Assembly (NCBI RefSeq): GCF_001644605.1
Contig: NZ_CP011388.1
Location: 1,535,001-1,599,000 of the forward strand
Source of the DNA: Paenibacillus swuensis
GTDB taxonomy: Bacteria; Bacillota; Bacilli; Paenibacillales; DY6
Length of the DNA stretch: 64,000 nucleotides
Reading direction: 5' to 3'
This document shows positions 1 through 12,680 of this stretch, piece by piece. The notes below the pieces were generated by a model that ran no database searches, was not told the origin of the DNA, and saw nothing but the letters and a program-made list of their open reading frames with translations. A program made the position numbers and the translations under genes. Each line of letters opens with the position of its first letter. The stretch's first letter is position 1.

Positions 1-991
1 GATGCGTCCTGTCAGAAAACACAATTTCTCCAACCCGGTTATCATTCAACCTTACCAAAGTGCCGTTCCCAAACTGAGTTACCTTGTAAATAAACGTTTG
101 GACTAGCGCCGGATCCAATTTCCCGAATGACTCTGAAAACAACTGCTCCAGGACCAAGTAAGGCGAGATGGCTTCCTGATGAGCCCTCCTGCTTGTCATG
201 GCATGGAATATATCAGCTATTGCTACTATCCTGGCATACATATGAATTTTCTCATCACGTAGCCCTTGAGGATACCCTGAGCCGTCGATCTTCTCATGAT
301 GCTGCAATGCCGCAAGTTTAACACCATCGTTAATCGCAGCCACGCTTCTAAGGATCTGATATCCGTTCACTGTGTGTTTCTTCATCTCTTCGAGCTCATC
401 GGATGTTAACTTTGAAGGTTTATTTAGAATACTTTCATCGAGCTTAATATTCCCTATATCATGAAAAAGCCCCGCTAAGGCCACCTGCATTAAGTCTTTT
501 TGTTGCAGCCCGTGCCATTTGGCCAGTTGATATGAAGTTAGAGCAACCATAATCGCGTTATGATACATATATTCCGTTAGAACTGTAGTTTTAGGCGGGA
601 CATAGGTAAGGATATTATAATGTTCTATGTAGCGAATGATCGTTTCTAGTTGATTCCGAATATCCAAAATAGGGATACCTACGCCGCCATTAGCCTTGTT
701 AATCGATTTCTTTAACAGATTGATCATTATTCCATACTCTTCATTGAACTTGAGCGTTGGATTTAGCGGTTGATGCGCCGTGTTCTGGGTTATTTCTGTT
801 CTGGATGAAGCTCGCTCCTCTTTGCCATCGATAGAAACTGAAACTGAAGGAATCAAGAAAGCCTTAAGAATTTCTAGATCGCGTAGCGTAAGCACTTTTC
901 CTTTATACAAAAGAGTTCCACCCAGAGCTGTCAACACATTCTGATTTAACTTTTCCCCGGATTTCAGCAGGTTCACCGCAACAACAGCCAA
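1..991 (-). CDS. HD-GYP domain protein, partial (runs off the window start)
   Basis: Translating the minus strand from a TTG at 991, preceded by a GGGGGAGAG ribosome site, gives an open frame that reaches base 1 without a stop, so the C-terminus is missing. About 330 residues are visible. The second half carries the HD-GYP signature: an HD pair in AGLFHDIGNIKLDE, then ALQHHEKIDGSGYP and a following IADIFHAMTSRR stretch. HD-GYP proteins are metal-dependent phosphodiesterases, usually acting on cyclic di-GMP. The N-terminal third has no domain I recognise. It is downstream of gyrA on the same strand but separated from it by a strong terminator. Activity on c-di-GMP is inferred from the family only. 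Confidence 0.88.
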   Translation of the reverse strand, partial: MAVVAVNLLKSGEKLNQNVLTALGGTLLYKGKVLTLRDLEILKAFLIPSVSVSIDGKEERASSRTEITQNTAHQPLNPTLKFNEEYGIMINLLKKSINKANGGVGIPILDIRNQLETIIRYIEHYNILTYVPPKTTVLTEYMYHNAIMVALTSYQLAKWHGLQQKDLMQVALAGLFHDIGNIKLDESILNKPSKLTSDELEEMKKHTVNGYQILRSVAAINDGVKLAALQHHEKIDGSGYPQGLRDEKIHMYARIVAIADIFHAMTSRRAHQEAISPYLVLEQLFSESFGKLDPALVQTFIYKVTQFGNGTLVRLNDNRVGEIVFSDRTH

Positions 992-1020
992 TGATCTCTC
1001 CCCCTCTATAAACTAATTTA

Positions 1021-1053
1021 AAAAAAAGGATTGGAGTATAACCTCCAATCCTT
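1021..1053 (-). terminator. Rho-independent terminator of gyrA
   Basis: A 9-bp stem (GGATTGGAG at 1028-1036, CTCCAATCC at 1043-1051) is followed on the minus strand by a run of T residues. It lies 10 bases past the gyrA stop and closes the dnaA-to-gyrA cluster. Confidence 0.88.
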
Positions 1054-1062
1054 CAGTTCTTC

Positions 1063-3534
<2,472 letters not shown>

Positions 3535-3561
3535 GCTGAACCTCCTGAGTCATTTCTTGCG

Positions 3562-3584
3562 AAAAACCGTCCTTTACGGACGGT
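3562..3584 (-). terminator. Hairpin with T-run between gyrB and gyrA
   Basis: ACCGTCC (3566-3572) pairs with GGACGGT (3578-3584) around a 5-base loop. On the minus strand it is followed by TTTTT, the layout of an intrinsic terminator. It sits between the gyrB stop and the gyrA ribosome site, so it could lower gyrA transcription relative to gyrB or mark a separate gyrA promoter. Confidence 0.7.
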
Positions 3585-3595
3585 CTTTCTCTTAA

Positions 3596-5524
<1,929 letters not shown>

Positions 5525-5548
5525 CTACTTGTTTATATTCGAATGCGT

Positions 5549-5797
5549 CTACATCGTAATGAATTGATTGGCTCGCTTCTTCAGCGTAGTGGATGAAATA
5601 GGTGAGTAATACACTCTGTCATGCGTAACCACGATTGACTTCGCTTCCTCTTCACCGATGGTTTCCATCTGTTTGTTGCTTTCGGCAAAATCAATAAACT
5701 GCTTGGAGATTTTCGAGGAACTCTCGATCATAATGTCAAAAATAGCGATTAGTTCCGAAGAACGAATGATCTTTTCGCCGCCCAAATGGATAAACAC
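5549..5797 (-). CDS. remB: Extracellular matrix regulator RemB (DUF370 family, YaaB)
   Basis: A small 82-residue protein beginning VFIHLGGEKIIRSSELIAIF, typical of the RemA/RemB (DUF370) family. Its paralogue RemA is a DNA-binding regulator of biofilm matrix genes, while RemB has a less defined role. The gene occupies the recF-gyrB interval exactly as yaaB does in Bacillus. The GTG at 5797 is chosen because GGAGGGGAG precedes it by about six bases; earlier in-frame codons overlap that site. It is co-directional with recF, with only 29 bases between them. Confidence 0.93.
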   Translation of the reverse strand: MFIHLGGEKIIRSSELIAIFDIMIESSSKISKQFIDFAESNKQMETIGEEEAKSIVVTHDRVYYSPISSTTLKKRANQFITM

Positions 5798-5826
5798 CCT
5801 CTTCTCCCCTCCAAGACCGCCCAATA

Positions 5827-6939
5827 TTATTGCATAATGCTTCCGTCGCGAACTTGAAATATCTTCGCGGCTTTCAGCTTGTTCAGGTTTACGCTCTCAA
5901 TTCCGGTTGTGGTAATGAACGTCTGTACTTTGTTCTGGAATGTCTCAATCAATTGAGTCTGTCTAGACTGATCCAGTTCCGAAAGCACATCGTCAAGAAG
6001 CAGAATCGGATATTCTCCCACTTCCTCGCGGATTAATTCGATCTCTGCCAATTTAAGCGATAATGCGGTTGTTCGCTGCTGTCCCTGAGAACCGAAGGTC
6101 TGCACGTCTTTTCCGTTAATCGAGAAGACGAGATCGTCCCGGTGCGGACCCACAAGAGTCATACCGCGCCTGAATTCCTGATCTTTCACTTGTGATAATT
6201 TTAACATAAATTGTTCAAAAACAATAGTTTCGTCTCCAATGTCCTTACTTCCGAAGGAGGGCGCGTAGTCAATGCGGATTTGTTCTGTTCCTCCGGTTAT
6301 TCCTGAATGAATTCGTTCTGCCCATATCTGCAGCTTATTTATAAAGTTTTGACGCTTTTTCATAATTTTAGTACCGTAGGACACCAATTGTTCATTCCAC
6401 ACGTCCATAAGCGCCTGATTAGAAGCTCCGCCGGGATTCATGGCTTTAAGCGCATTGTTGCGCTGCAACAAAATCTTATGATATTGCGACAGATCATGGA
6501 GATAGGCAGGCTGAACTTGTCCGATTTCCATATCAAGAAAGCGTCTCCGGATACCGGGGGCGCCTTTGACAATCTCTAAATCTTCCGGAGCAAACATAAC
6601 CACATTCAAAGCTCCGATAAAATTGCTCAATTTTCTCTGTTCCAACCCGTTAATCTTGGCTTTCTTCCCCAGAGCGGATATGGATAAATCCAACGTAACA
6701 GCTCCATACTTCTTCTCTATTTCACTGTGCAGCTGCGCAGCGGAACCGTTCCAGGAAATGAGTTCCTTATCCTTGGAGGTGCGGTGGGATTTTGTTAAAG
6801 CCATCACGAAAATAGCTTCGAGAAGGTTTGTTTTCCCCTGCGCGTTAGGCCCGATAAATATATTCACATTCGCGTCTGTTTCAATCTGCACGTTATCATA
6901 ATTGCGATAATGCTGTAAGGCCATTCGTTTAAGAAACAT
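5827..6939 (-). CDS. recF: DNA replication and repair protein RecF
   Basis: Encodes a 370-residue SMC-like ATPase that helps load RecA at gaps in single-stranded DNA. Visible are the Walker A motif GPNAQGKTNLLEAI near the N-terminus, the ABC signature region FGSQGQQRTTALSLKLAE, and Walker B PILLLDDVLSELD. Length and order match Bacillus RecF. The start ATG shares one base with the stop of the upstream S4 gene (TAATG), so the two are very likely translationally coupled. Confidence 0.98.
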   Translation of the reverse strand: MFLKRMALQHYRNYDNVQIETDANVNIFIGPNAQGKTNLLEAIFVMALTKSHRTSKDKELISWNGSAAQLHSEIEKKYGAVTLDLSISALGKKAKINGLEQRKLSNFIGALNVVMFAPEDLEIVKGAPGIRRRFLDMEIGQVQPAYLHDLSQYHKILLQRNNALKAMNPGGASNQALMDVWNEQLVSYGTKIMKKRQNFINKLQIWAERIHSGITGGTEQIRIDYAPSFGSKDIGDETIVFEQFMLKLSQVKDQEFRRGMTLVGPHRDDLVFSINGKDVQTFGSQGQQRTTALSLKLAEIELIREEVGEYPILLLDDVLSELDQSRQTQLIETFQNKVQTFITTTGIESVNLNKLKAAKIFQVRDGSIMQ

Positions 6940-7154
6940 TAGCCTCGTGTCACCTTGTACTGGCCATGCCCCTCAACAACAACGGTATCCTCGGGATAAA
7001 GCTTCCGGCCCCGGCGATTCTCAGCCTCTCCATTCACATGGATAGTTTCTTCCTGAACAAAAAATTTAGCTTGTCCACCTGTGGATATCACATCAGCCAG
7101 CTTTAGAAATTGTCCAAGGGTAATATATTCGTCTTTAATGCCAACGCTCTTCAT
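6939..7154 (-). CDS. yaaA: S4 domain RNA-binding protein YaaA
   Basis: A 71-residue protein consisting almost wholly of an S4 RNA-binding fold (the stretch LKLADVISTGGQAKFFVQEE followed by VNGEAENRRGRKL). The gene always lies between dnaN and recF in Bacillota. It has been linked to ribosome assembly in Bacillus, but its exact function here is inferred from family and position. It begins 20 bases after dnaN and overlaps the recF start by one base. Confidence 0.94.
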   Translation of the reverse strand: MKSVGIKDEYITLGQFLKLADVISTGGQAKFFVQEETIHVNGEAENRRGRKLYPEDTVVVEGHGQYKVTRG

Positions 7155-7174
7155 ACTTCACGGATCCTCTCGGT

Positions 7175-8317
7175 TTAGTTCGTTGTCCGGTATGGAAGGA
7201 TTAGGTAGAGACTGTTTACATGGTCATTCGGTTTAATAATGATCGGACTCATGGCGCCGGTAAATCCGATGTGTATAAATTCGCTGTCGATTACTTTTAA
7301 TACATCCAGCATATATTTAGAGTTAAACGAGATTTTTAGTTCCTCGCCTGTCATGGTTTCCACTTCAAGCTGCTCTGTAAACTTGCCTAGTTCGGATGAG
7401 CTTGATGAAATCTCAACATTCTTCTCGTCTTGGGTAATGAGCTTAACAATATTGGTTTTCTCTTCTCTGGACAGCAAGTAAGCACGGTCAATGGCATCCG
7501 TGAACGCTTTAGTTCTTAAGACGAGTTCTGTTTTGTACACTTGCGGAATAATCTTGGAAGTATCCGGATAGGTTCCGTCAAGAATACGGGAATAGAACAG
7601 AACGTTGTCTATTTTGAACAGAACCTGGTTGTCTGCAACGACGATATCTACTAACGTATTTTGATCCGGGATAATTTTACTGAGCTCATTCAAAGTTTTC
7701 CCTGAAATAACAATGTTATTAAAGTTAAGGTCTGAATCGGCTTCGATAGCAGCTTCACGAGTAGCTAAACGGTGACGGTCTGTAGCCAAAAGTTTAAGGG
7801 AGCCTTCAGCCATTTTCCACAGGATACCAGTCAGTACAGGTGTGGATTCATTAGTTGAGACGGCAAATCCGGTTTGTCTGACCATCGTTTTTAGTAAATC
7901 ACCAGGAACGCTTAACACATGGTTTTCTTCAATACGCGGAAGAATCGGAAACTCTTCGGGATCCATGCCGACCATTTGGATATCAGAGGAACCGGACCGA
8001 ATGGAGATTTGGAAAGAGTCGTTTACCTCGATCTCAATATTTTGGGAAGGCAGTTTTTTGATGATTTCAATGAAAAATTTAGCAGGAAGAACAATGCTGC
8101 CCGCTTTAGTAACTTGAATAATGGTTTCGTTATCTTTATCTATCGGAATAAAACTCTGGATGGATATGTCGGTATCGCTTGCGGTTAAGGTTAAGCCTTG
8201 ATATGTTGCCTCAATCTTAATTCCTGTAAGAATGGGTATCGTGGTACGGCTAGAAATCGCTTTGGATACATGCCCGATGGCATCGTTTAATTCATTTTTT
8301 AATATCGTCAATTTCAT
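7175..8317 (-). CDS. dnaN: DNA polymerase III subunit beta (sliding clamp)
   Basis: The 380-residue protein has the three-domain DnaN fold. It begins MKLTILKNELNDAIGHVSKAIS and ends in the family-typical LILPYRT region. As a ring-shaped dimer it tethers the replicative polymerase to DNA and serves as a docking platform for other replication and repair factors. It lies downstream of dnaA with a 204-base gap that holds the inner DnaA boxes and unwinding region. Size matches Bacillus DnaN. Confidence 0.98.
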   Translation of the reverse strand: MKLTILKNELNDAIGHVSKAISSRTTIPILTGIKIEATYQGLTLTASDTDISIQSFIPIDKDNETIIQVTKAGSIVLPAKFFIEIIKKLPSQNIEIEVNDSFQISIRSGSSDIQMVGMDPEEFPILPRIEENHVLSVPGDLLKTMVRQTGFAVSTNESTPVLTGILWKMAEGSLKLLATDRHRLATREAAIEADSDLNFNNIVISGKTLNELSKIIPDQNTLVDIVVADNQVLFKIDNVLFYSRILDGTYPDTSKIIPQVYKTELVLRTKAFTDAIDRAYLLSREEKTNIVKLITQDEKNVEISSSSSELGKFTEQLEVETMTGEELKISFNSKYMLDVLKVIDSEFIHIGFTGAMSPIIIKPNDHVNSLYLILPYRTTN

Positions 8318-8374
8318 AATAAGTCACTCCTAAGAAATTCATAACGGGCATAGCCGTACATCACGCCGCATACC

Positions 8375-8476
8375 CTATTATATACTTTTATTTTATTAGT
8401 AATAGTAGTAGGGGCACTGAATATGTGGATAAGTGAAAAAAACATATATGAGATAAGCCTATCCACATGTGAATAG
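8375..8476. other. Inner oriC: DnaA boxes, DnaA-trio array and AT-rich unwinding region
   Basis: The dnaA-dnaN gap holds one perfect DnaA box (TGTGGATAA, 8424-8432), a one-mismatch box (CTATCCACA, 8459-8467) and a two-mismatch box at 8468-8476. Next to the perfect box is a short GC-containing spacer, then five trinucleotides TAG-TAA-TAG-TAG-TAG (8397-8411), then an AT-rich run (8375-8396). This order (box, GC spacer, DnaA-trio, AT-rich) is the basal unwinding arrangement known from Bacillus oriC. I infer that strand opening starts here. Confidence 0.8.
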
Positions 8477-8521
8477 ATTGTGCATAGGCTTATACGTATT
8501 TCTATTCAGCTGTGTATAGAT

Positions 8522-9877
8522 TTAAGAAGAATTTTTGATCTTCTCGGTAATGTTGTTAATAATTTTGAACAGTTCCTGATCCTGCTTCATCGCCATAGCA
8601 ATTTTGTCATGAGCATGGATGACCGTAGTGTGATCCCGGCCACCGAATGCTTCACCAATCCGCGGTAAAGAAAAATCGGTAAGTTCCCTCGAAAGATACA
8701 TGGCTACTTGACGGGGAAAAGCTACGGCTTTCGTACGTTTCCGTGCTTTAAATTCCTCAAGTTTCATACCGTAAAACTCAGAAACCTTTTGTTGGATATC
8801 AAGAATAGTAATAGCTTTAGGACGGCTGGAAGGAATAATATCTTTCAAGGCTTCCGCAGCCAGGTGAGACGTTACATCCTCATTAATCAGAGAAGAGTAA
8901 GCTACAACCCGAATCAACGCGCCTTCCAACTCGCGAATATTGGAATCAATCTGATTGGCGATATACATCATCGCTTCATTCGGAATGTCCAGATTCTCCG
9001 CTTTGGCTTTCTTCCGAAGAATAGCGATCCGTGTTTCCAAATCAGGGGGTTGAATATCGGTAATCAGGCCCCATTCAAACCTGGATCTCAGCCGTTCCTC
9101 GAGTGTGGGAATTTCTTTAGGAGGCCGGTCGCTTGAAATAATAATCTGTTTGCGTTCTTCATGGAGAGCATTAAAAGTATGAAAGAATTCCTCTTGCGTC
9201 TGCTCTTTGCCGGCCAGGAATTGAATATCATCGATGAGCAAAATATCAATATTTCGGTATTTATTACGGAAGCTTTCCCCGCGGTTATCTCGAATGGCAT
9301 TGATAAATTCGTTGGTGAATTTCTCTGAGGAGATATATAAAACCCGGCTCTTCGGGTTATTGTCGATAATGTAATGTCCGATCGCATGCATTAAATGAGT
9401 CTTTCCAAGACCTACACCCCCATATAGAAATAAAGGGTTGTAGGCTTTAGCCGGTGCCTCCGCAACAGCCAGCGAAGCGGCATGGGCAAAACGGTTGCCG
9501 GAGCCGATGACGAAAGTGTCGAATGTGTATTTGGGATTCAACATATGGTTGAAGCCTTCCTCATGAACGATCGGCGAAGTCGGCTGTATGACCGGAGGCA
9601 TGGAGGTTTCCACATCCTCGGGACTGTTCTCTTCTATAACAAACTTCACGTCTACCTTATAACCCATGTATTCCTGGACGGTAGATTTCACAAGCTTCGT
9701 ATATCGGCTTTCTAGCCACTCTCTCGCAAAAGTATTCGGCGCACAAATAATAAGCGTCGTTTCGTTAAATACCTTTGCTTTTGTTGATTTCAACCATGTA
9801 TCAAAGCTGGGTTTGCTAAGCTTTGTCTGGATGACAGACAACACCTGCTGCCATAAGTCATTCTTCTGGCCTTCCAC
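8522..9877 (-). CDS. dnaA: Chromosomal replication initiator DnaA
   Basis: Encodes 451 residues with the four DnaA domains: an N-terminal interaction domain (about 1-80), a linker, an AAA+ ATPase with Walker [16 protein letters not shown] and Walker [12 protein letters not shown], and a C-terminal helix-turn-helix with [19 protein letters not shown] that reads DnaA boxes. The start is a GTG at 9877, nine bases after AGGAGG. DnaA boxes lie on both sides of the gene, which points to autoregulation as well as origin function. Confidence 0.98.
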   Translation of the reverse strand: MEGQKNDLWQQVLSVIQTKLSKPSFDTWLKSTKAKVFNETTLIICAPNTFAREWLESRYTKLVKSTVQEYMGYKVDVKFVIEENSPEDVETSMPPVIQPTSPIVHEEGFNHMLNPKYTFDTFVIGSGNRFAHAASLAVAEAPAKAYNPLFLYGGVGLGKTHLMHAIGHYIIDNNPKSRVLYISSEKFTNEFINAIRDNRGESFRNKYRNIDILLIDDIQFLAGKEQTQEEFFHTFNALHEERKQIIISSDRPPKEIPTLEERLRSRFEWGLITDIQPPDLETRIAILRKKAKAENLDIPNEAMMYIANQIDSNIRELEGALIRVVAYSSLINEDVTSHLAAEALKDIIPSSRPKAITILDIQQKVSEFYGMKLEEFKARKRTKAVAFPRQVAMYLSRELTDFSLPRIGEAFGGRDHTTVIHAHDKIAMAMKQDQELFKIINNITEKIKNSS

Positions 9878-9929
9878 AGAATGTATCCTCCTTTAAGAAA
9901 TTGCGATGTGGCTAGAGCCATGAAAATAC

Positions 9930-9959
9930 AGTATAGGACAAAAAACGAAAAATGTCGAA
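9930..9959 (-). promoter_or_regulatory. Probable sigma-A promoter of dnaA
   Basis: On the minus strand TTCGAC (9954-9959) and TATACT (9930-9935) are separated by 18 bases, about 50 bases before the dnaA start. A perfect DnaA box (9962-9970) abuts the -35 side, which would suit autorepression. Confidence 0.6.
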
Positions 9960-9961
9960 TG

Positions 9962-10302
9962 TTATCCACATAGTTAATAGATTACAAATGGAATGATACA
10001 GAACCGGACACAGTGTTCGTAAAGTTATCCACAGACTGTTAATAGTTTGGGGAGAACTTTAAGATATCCACATTAAAATCAATCTAATAATATCAAAATG
10101 AGGCTTGATTATCAACGAACTTCCTTGTTTTATCCACAATTCCTATAGGTTGTGTATAATAATTATGAACAACACAAGATATTGTTTATAATTTGTTAAA
10201 AAAGCTAAAATGCTGGCGAATTTTGTTGAAAAGTTGTGCACAGGCGATCTGCTGTGAATAATTATTAGGATGTGAATAATTTTTTAAAGAGGCTGTTGAT
10301 AA
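9962..10302. other. oriC DnaA-box cluster between dnaA and rpmH
   Basis: An AT-rich non-coding stretch with perfect DnaA boxes TTATCCACA at 9962-9970, 10025-10033 and 10130-10138. One-mismatch boxes lie at 10064-10072 (ATATCCACA), 10151-10159 (TGTGTATAA), 10253-10261 and 10271-10279 (TGTGAATAA) and 10294-10302 (TGTTGATAA). The position between divergent dnaA and rpmH is the canonical outer box cluster of a bipartite Bacillota origin. Gene direction also switches here, as expected at oriC. Confidence 0.93.
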
Positions 10303-10327
10303 TTTTTAGCGAAGGATAGCAAGTGGG

Positions 10328-10356
10328 TTGACTTTTGCGGCGTAGGATGTTTTAAT
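10328..10356 (+). promoter_or_regulatory. Probable sigma-A promoter of rpmH-rnpA
   Basis: TTGACT (10328-10333) and TTTAAT (10351-10356) are spaced by 17 bases, about 50 bases before rpmH. No other good candidate is visible upstream. Confidence 0.65.
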
Positions 10357-10408
10357 GTATAAAGGCATTTTATGCGAAAAACGTAATTCCTTGAGGGGGT
10401 GCAAATAA

Positions 10409-10543
10409 ATGAGACCTACTTTTAAACCGAATGTAAGCAAACGCGCTAAGGTTCATGGTTTCCGTAAAAGAATGAGCACGAAGAATGGCCGTAAGGTTCT
10501 TGCTGCTCGTCGTCAAAAAGGCAGAAAAGTTATCAGCGCTTAA
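10409..10543 (+). CDS. rpmH: 50S ribosomal protein L34
   Basis: A 44-residue, very basic protein starting [18 protein letters not shown] and ending [11 protein letters not shown], the full length and sequence pattern of bacterial L34, a late-assembling protein of the large ribosomal subunit. The ATG follows a GAGGGGG site. It lies first in the rightward operon from oriC, with a terminator after it and rnpA next, as in nearly all bacteria. Confidence 0.97.
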   Translation: MRPTFKPNVSKRAKVHGFRKRMSTKNGRKVLAARRQKGRKVISA

Positions 10544-10554
10544 GTCATGATTCG

Positions 10555-10577
10555 GGCCACTCCAGGTGGCCTTTTTG
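10555..10577 (+). terminator. Terminator after rpmH
   Basis: GGCCAC (10555-10560) pairs with GTGGCC (10566-10571) around a 5-base loop, followed by TTTTTGTTTTT. Partial read-through to rnpA is likely, since no strong separate promoter is evident. Confidence 0.85.
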
Positions 10578-10698
10578 TTTTTCTTCTTCTATATAGGCTT
10601 CTTGATGGAAGCTTATTTGGCATGCCTTCAGGTTTATAATGAAGCGCGAATGCCCAAGCTATAATTAACAATGAATACAGTTGCCGGTGGAGATTAAT

Positions 10699-11055
10699 GT
10701 GCAGAAAGAAATGCGTCTGACCCGTAAAGAAGATTTCAACAAAGTGTACCGATACGGAACTTCCTTTGCGAATCACCAACTAGTGGTCTATATGTTGCCG
10801 CAGAAGTCGGTTGAAACCGTCAGAGTTGGGATCTCGGTTAGTAAGAAGATCGGCAATGCCGTCATCCGTAATCGCATGCGCCGTTTAATTAAAGAAATAA
10901 CAAGACATCATGAAGAAGCATTAAAACCGCATTATGATCTTGTTTTCATCGTCCGAAAACCGGCGGTGGACATGGAATATGCACAGTTGGAGAAAAGTCT
11001 GCTTCACGTCCTTCGGAAAGCATCCCTTCTTAAACCTCGGGGTCGAACTACATAA
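10699..11055 (+). CDS. rnpA: Ribonuclease P protein component
   Basis: The basic protein subunit that assists the RNase P RNA in maturing tRNA 5' ends. The family signature appears as GNAVIRNRMRRLIKE. I place the start at GTG 10699 (VQKEMRLTRKEDF), six bases after GGTGGAG. A TTG at 10681 would add six residues but precedes that ribosome site. The product of about 118 residues matches Bacillus RnpA. It stands in the conserved rpmH-rnpA-yidC order. Confidence 0.95.
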   Translation: MQKEMRLTRKEDFNKVYRYGTSFANHQLVVYMLPQKSVETVRVGISVSKKIGNAVIRNRMRRLIKEITRHHEEALKPHYDLVFIVRKPAVDMEYAQLEKSLLHVLRKASLLKPRGRTT

Positions 11056-11138
11056 GGAAGAAAGCCCTTTCGAGTCATTTCCATTGTGTGCTATTCTATG
11101 CTATATTTTAAGGGATAGTATAAGAGAGGAGTTTTTGT

Positions 11139-11936
11139 GTGTCTCGTCGTAAATGGCTTATATTTGCTCTAATTTCTGTAATGCTCCTGCTTTCGGGGTG
11201 CGGTAATCCCGCCAACAAGCCAATTAATCCGGATGGCGGCATTTGGGACAAATATTTCGTGTATCCGTTATCTCAATCTCTTGATTGGTTCGCCAGCGTG
11301 TTTGGCGGAGAATACGGATTATCTATTCTAATAGTAACAATTATTATTCGGTTGATTATTCTGCCGCTTACGCTGAAACAGTATAAGAGCTCCAAACGGA
11401 TGCAAGAGATTCAACCTGAATTAAAGAAAATTAAAGAGCAACACAAGGATAATCCGCAGAAACAGCAAGAAGAAACGATGAAGTTGTTCCAAGCGCAAGG
11501 CGTTAATCCGTTGGCGGGCTGCTTGCCGATCTTCATTCAGATGCCGATTCTGATCGCATTATATAATGCGATTGTCCGTAACGGCGAAATCAGCAGTCAT
11601 AGCTTTCTATGGATGGAATTAGGCGAGAAGGATCCGTATTATATCCTGCCATTACTGGCCGCGTTAACTACATTCATCCAACAGAAGATGATGTCATCCC
11701 AGATGACACCGCAAATGCAGAGCTTAATGTTTATTTTCCCTGTTCTGATCTTCGTGATGGCGATGAACTTCGCTTCCGCGTTGCCGTTGTATTGGGTATA
11801 CAGCAATATCTTCACAATTGTTCAGACGTACTTTATTTATGGAAAGCCAGGAAAGTCTAATCCGGAAGTTGTCGTAAGTGACAATTCGAAAGGCAAACCT
11901 AAAAAAGGGAAACCTAATGGAGCGCGAAATAAATGA
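11139..11936 (+). CDS. yidC: Membrane protein insertase YidC/SpoIIIJ
   Basis: Encodes a 265-residue lipoprotein-type insertase. The N-terminal signal has the lipobox LLLSGC with Cys21 as the lipidation site. It is followed by the hydrophilic-groove core with KQYKSSKRMQEIQPELKKIK and LAGCLPIFIQMPILIALYNA, then further membrane helices and a basic tail. YidC inserts and folds membrane proteins at the cytoplasmic membrane; the SpoIIIJ branch is needed in the forespore during sporulation. The GTG start follows GAGAGGAG. Its last four bases overlap the start of jag. Confidence 0.96.
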   Translation: MSRRKWLIFALISVMLLLSGCGNPANKPINPDGGIWDKYFVYPLSQSLDWFASVFGGEYGLSILIVTIIIRLIILPLTLKQYKSSKRMQEIQPELKKIKEQHKDNPQKQQEETMKLFQAQGVNPLAGCLPIFIQMPILIALYNAIVRNGEISSHSFLWMELGEKDPYYILPLLAALTTFIQQKMMSSQMTPQMQSLMFIFPVLIFVMAMNFASALPLYWVYSNIFTIVQTYFIYGKPGKSNPEVVVSDNSKGKPKKGKPNGARNK

Positions 11937-12553
11937 TAATTGTCGTTCAAGGAAAGACGATTGAAGCTGCGAAACTCGCGGGAATCCAACAATTGAACGT
12001 TACCGAGGATCGGGTAACCGTCCGTGTGCTGGAGCAACCCACCAAGGGTTTCCTTGGTTTCGGCGCCAAGGCCGCGAAGGTGGAGCTTACGCTTCTGCCT
12101 GAGCCTCCGGATCCTGTTCATGAAGCGATGACATTCCTTCAGAATGTCACTCGCGCCATGCAACTGGACGTTTCCTTAGAACGACAAGAATCTAAAGAAG
12201 GCATCACGTTGAATGTAGTCGGTCAAGATTTGGGCATGCTAATCGGCCGCAGAGGGCAGACGCTGGATGCGCTGCAGTACCTGGTCAACATTGTGGGCAA
12301 CCGATATGCCGCGAAGCATTTCCGCATTACATTGGACGCGGAGAATTTTCGTGACCGGCGTAAGCAAACATTGGAAGAGCTGTCGCAGCGGTTAGCCAAC
12401 AGGGTCATTAAATCGAGGCGCGAGGTCGTGCTTGAACCGATGCCGTCCCAGGAACGCAAGATTATTCATGCGCAGCTCCAGAATCATTCTAAAGTGAAAA
12501 CATACAGCAAAGGCGACGAACCTAATCGCCGGGTTGTAATCGCAATACGATAA
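11933..12553 (+). CDS. khpB: RNA-binding protein KhpB/Jag
   Basis: A 206-residue protein with an N-terminal Jag domain (starting MIIVVQGKTIEAAKLAG), a KH-type RNA-binding domain with GMLIGRRGQTLDALQYL, and a C-terminal R3H domain ending RRVVIAIR. KhpB is an RNA chaperone acting with KhpA and linked to cell elongation and division. It overlaps the yidC stop by four bases (ATGA), so the two are likely translated together. A strong terminator follows. Confidence 0.95.
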   Translation: MIIVVQGKTIEAAKLAGIQQLNVTEDRVTVRVLEQPTKGFLGFGAKAAKVELTLLPEPPDPVHEAMTFLQNVTRAMQLDVSLERQESKEGITLNVVGQDLGMLIGRRGQTLDALQYLVNIVGNRYAAKHFRITLDAENFRDRRKQTLEELSQRLANRVIKSRREVVLEPMPSQERKIIHAQLQNHSKVKTYSKGDEPNRRVVIAIR

Positions 12554-12560
12554 GATGAAT

Positions 12561-12603
12561 GCAATGACTTCCCGTGTCTGGATGCGAAGTCATTGCTTTT
12601 TTT
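12561..12603 (+). terminator. Terminator after khpB
   Basis: GCAATGACTTC (12561-12571) pairs perfectly with GAAGTCATTGC (12586-12596), followed by seven T residues. It ends the rpmH-rnpA-yidC-khpB unit. Confidence 0.93.
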
Positions 12604-12680
12604 GTAGAGACCCAAGAAATGGTCGATCTTGTTTTAGGGTATTCTAAAGCAAGACTGGCCGCGAGGAAATGAGGTGCACC

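Noticed and set aside
127-321. 64-codon plus-strand frame at the window start
   Set aside because: It lies antisense to the HD-GYP gene, whose motifs are clear.
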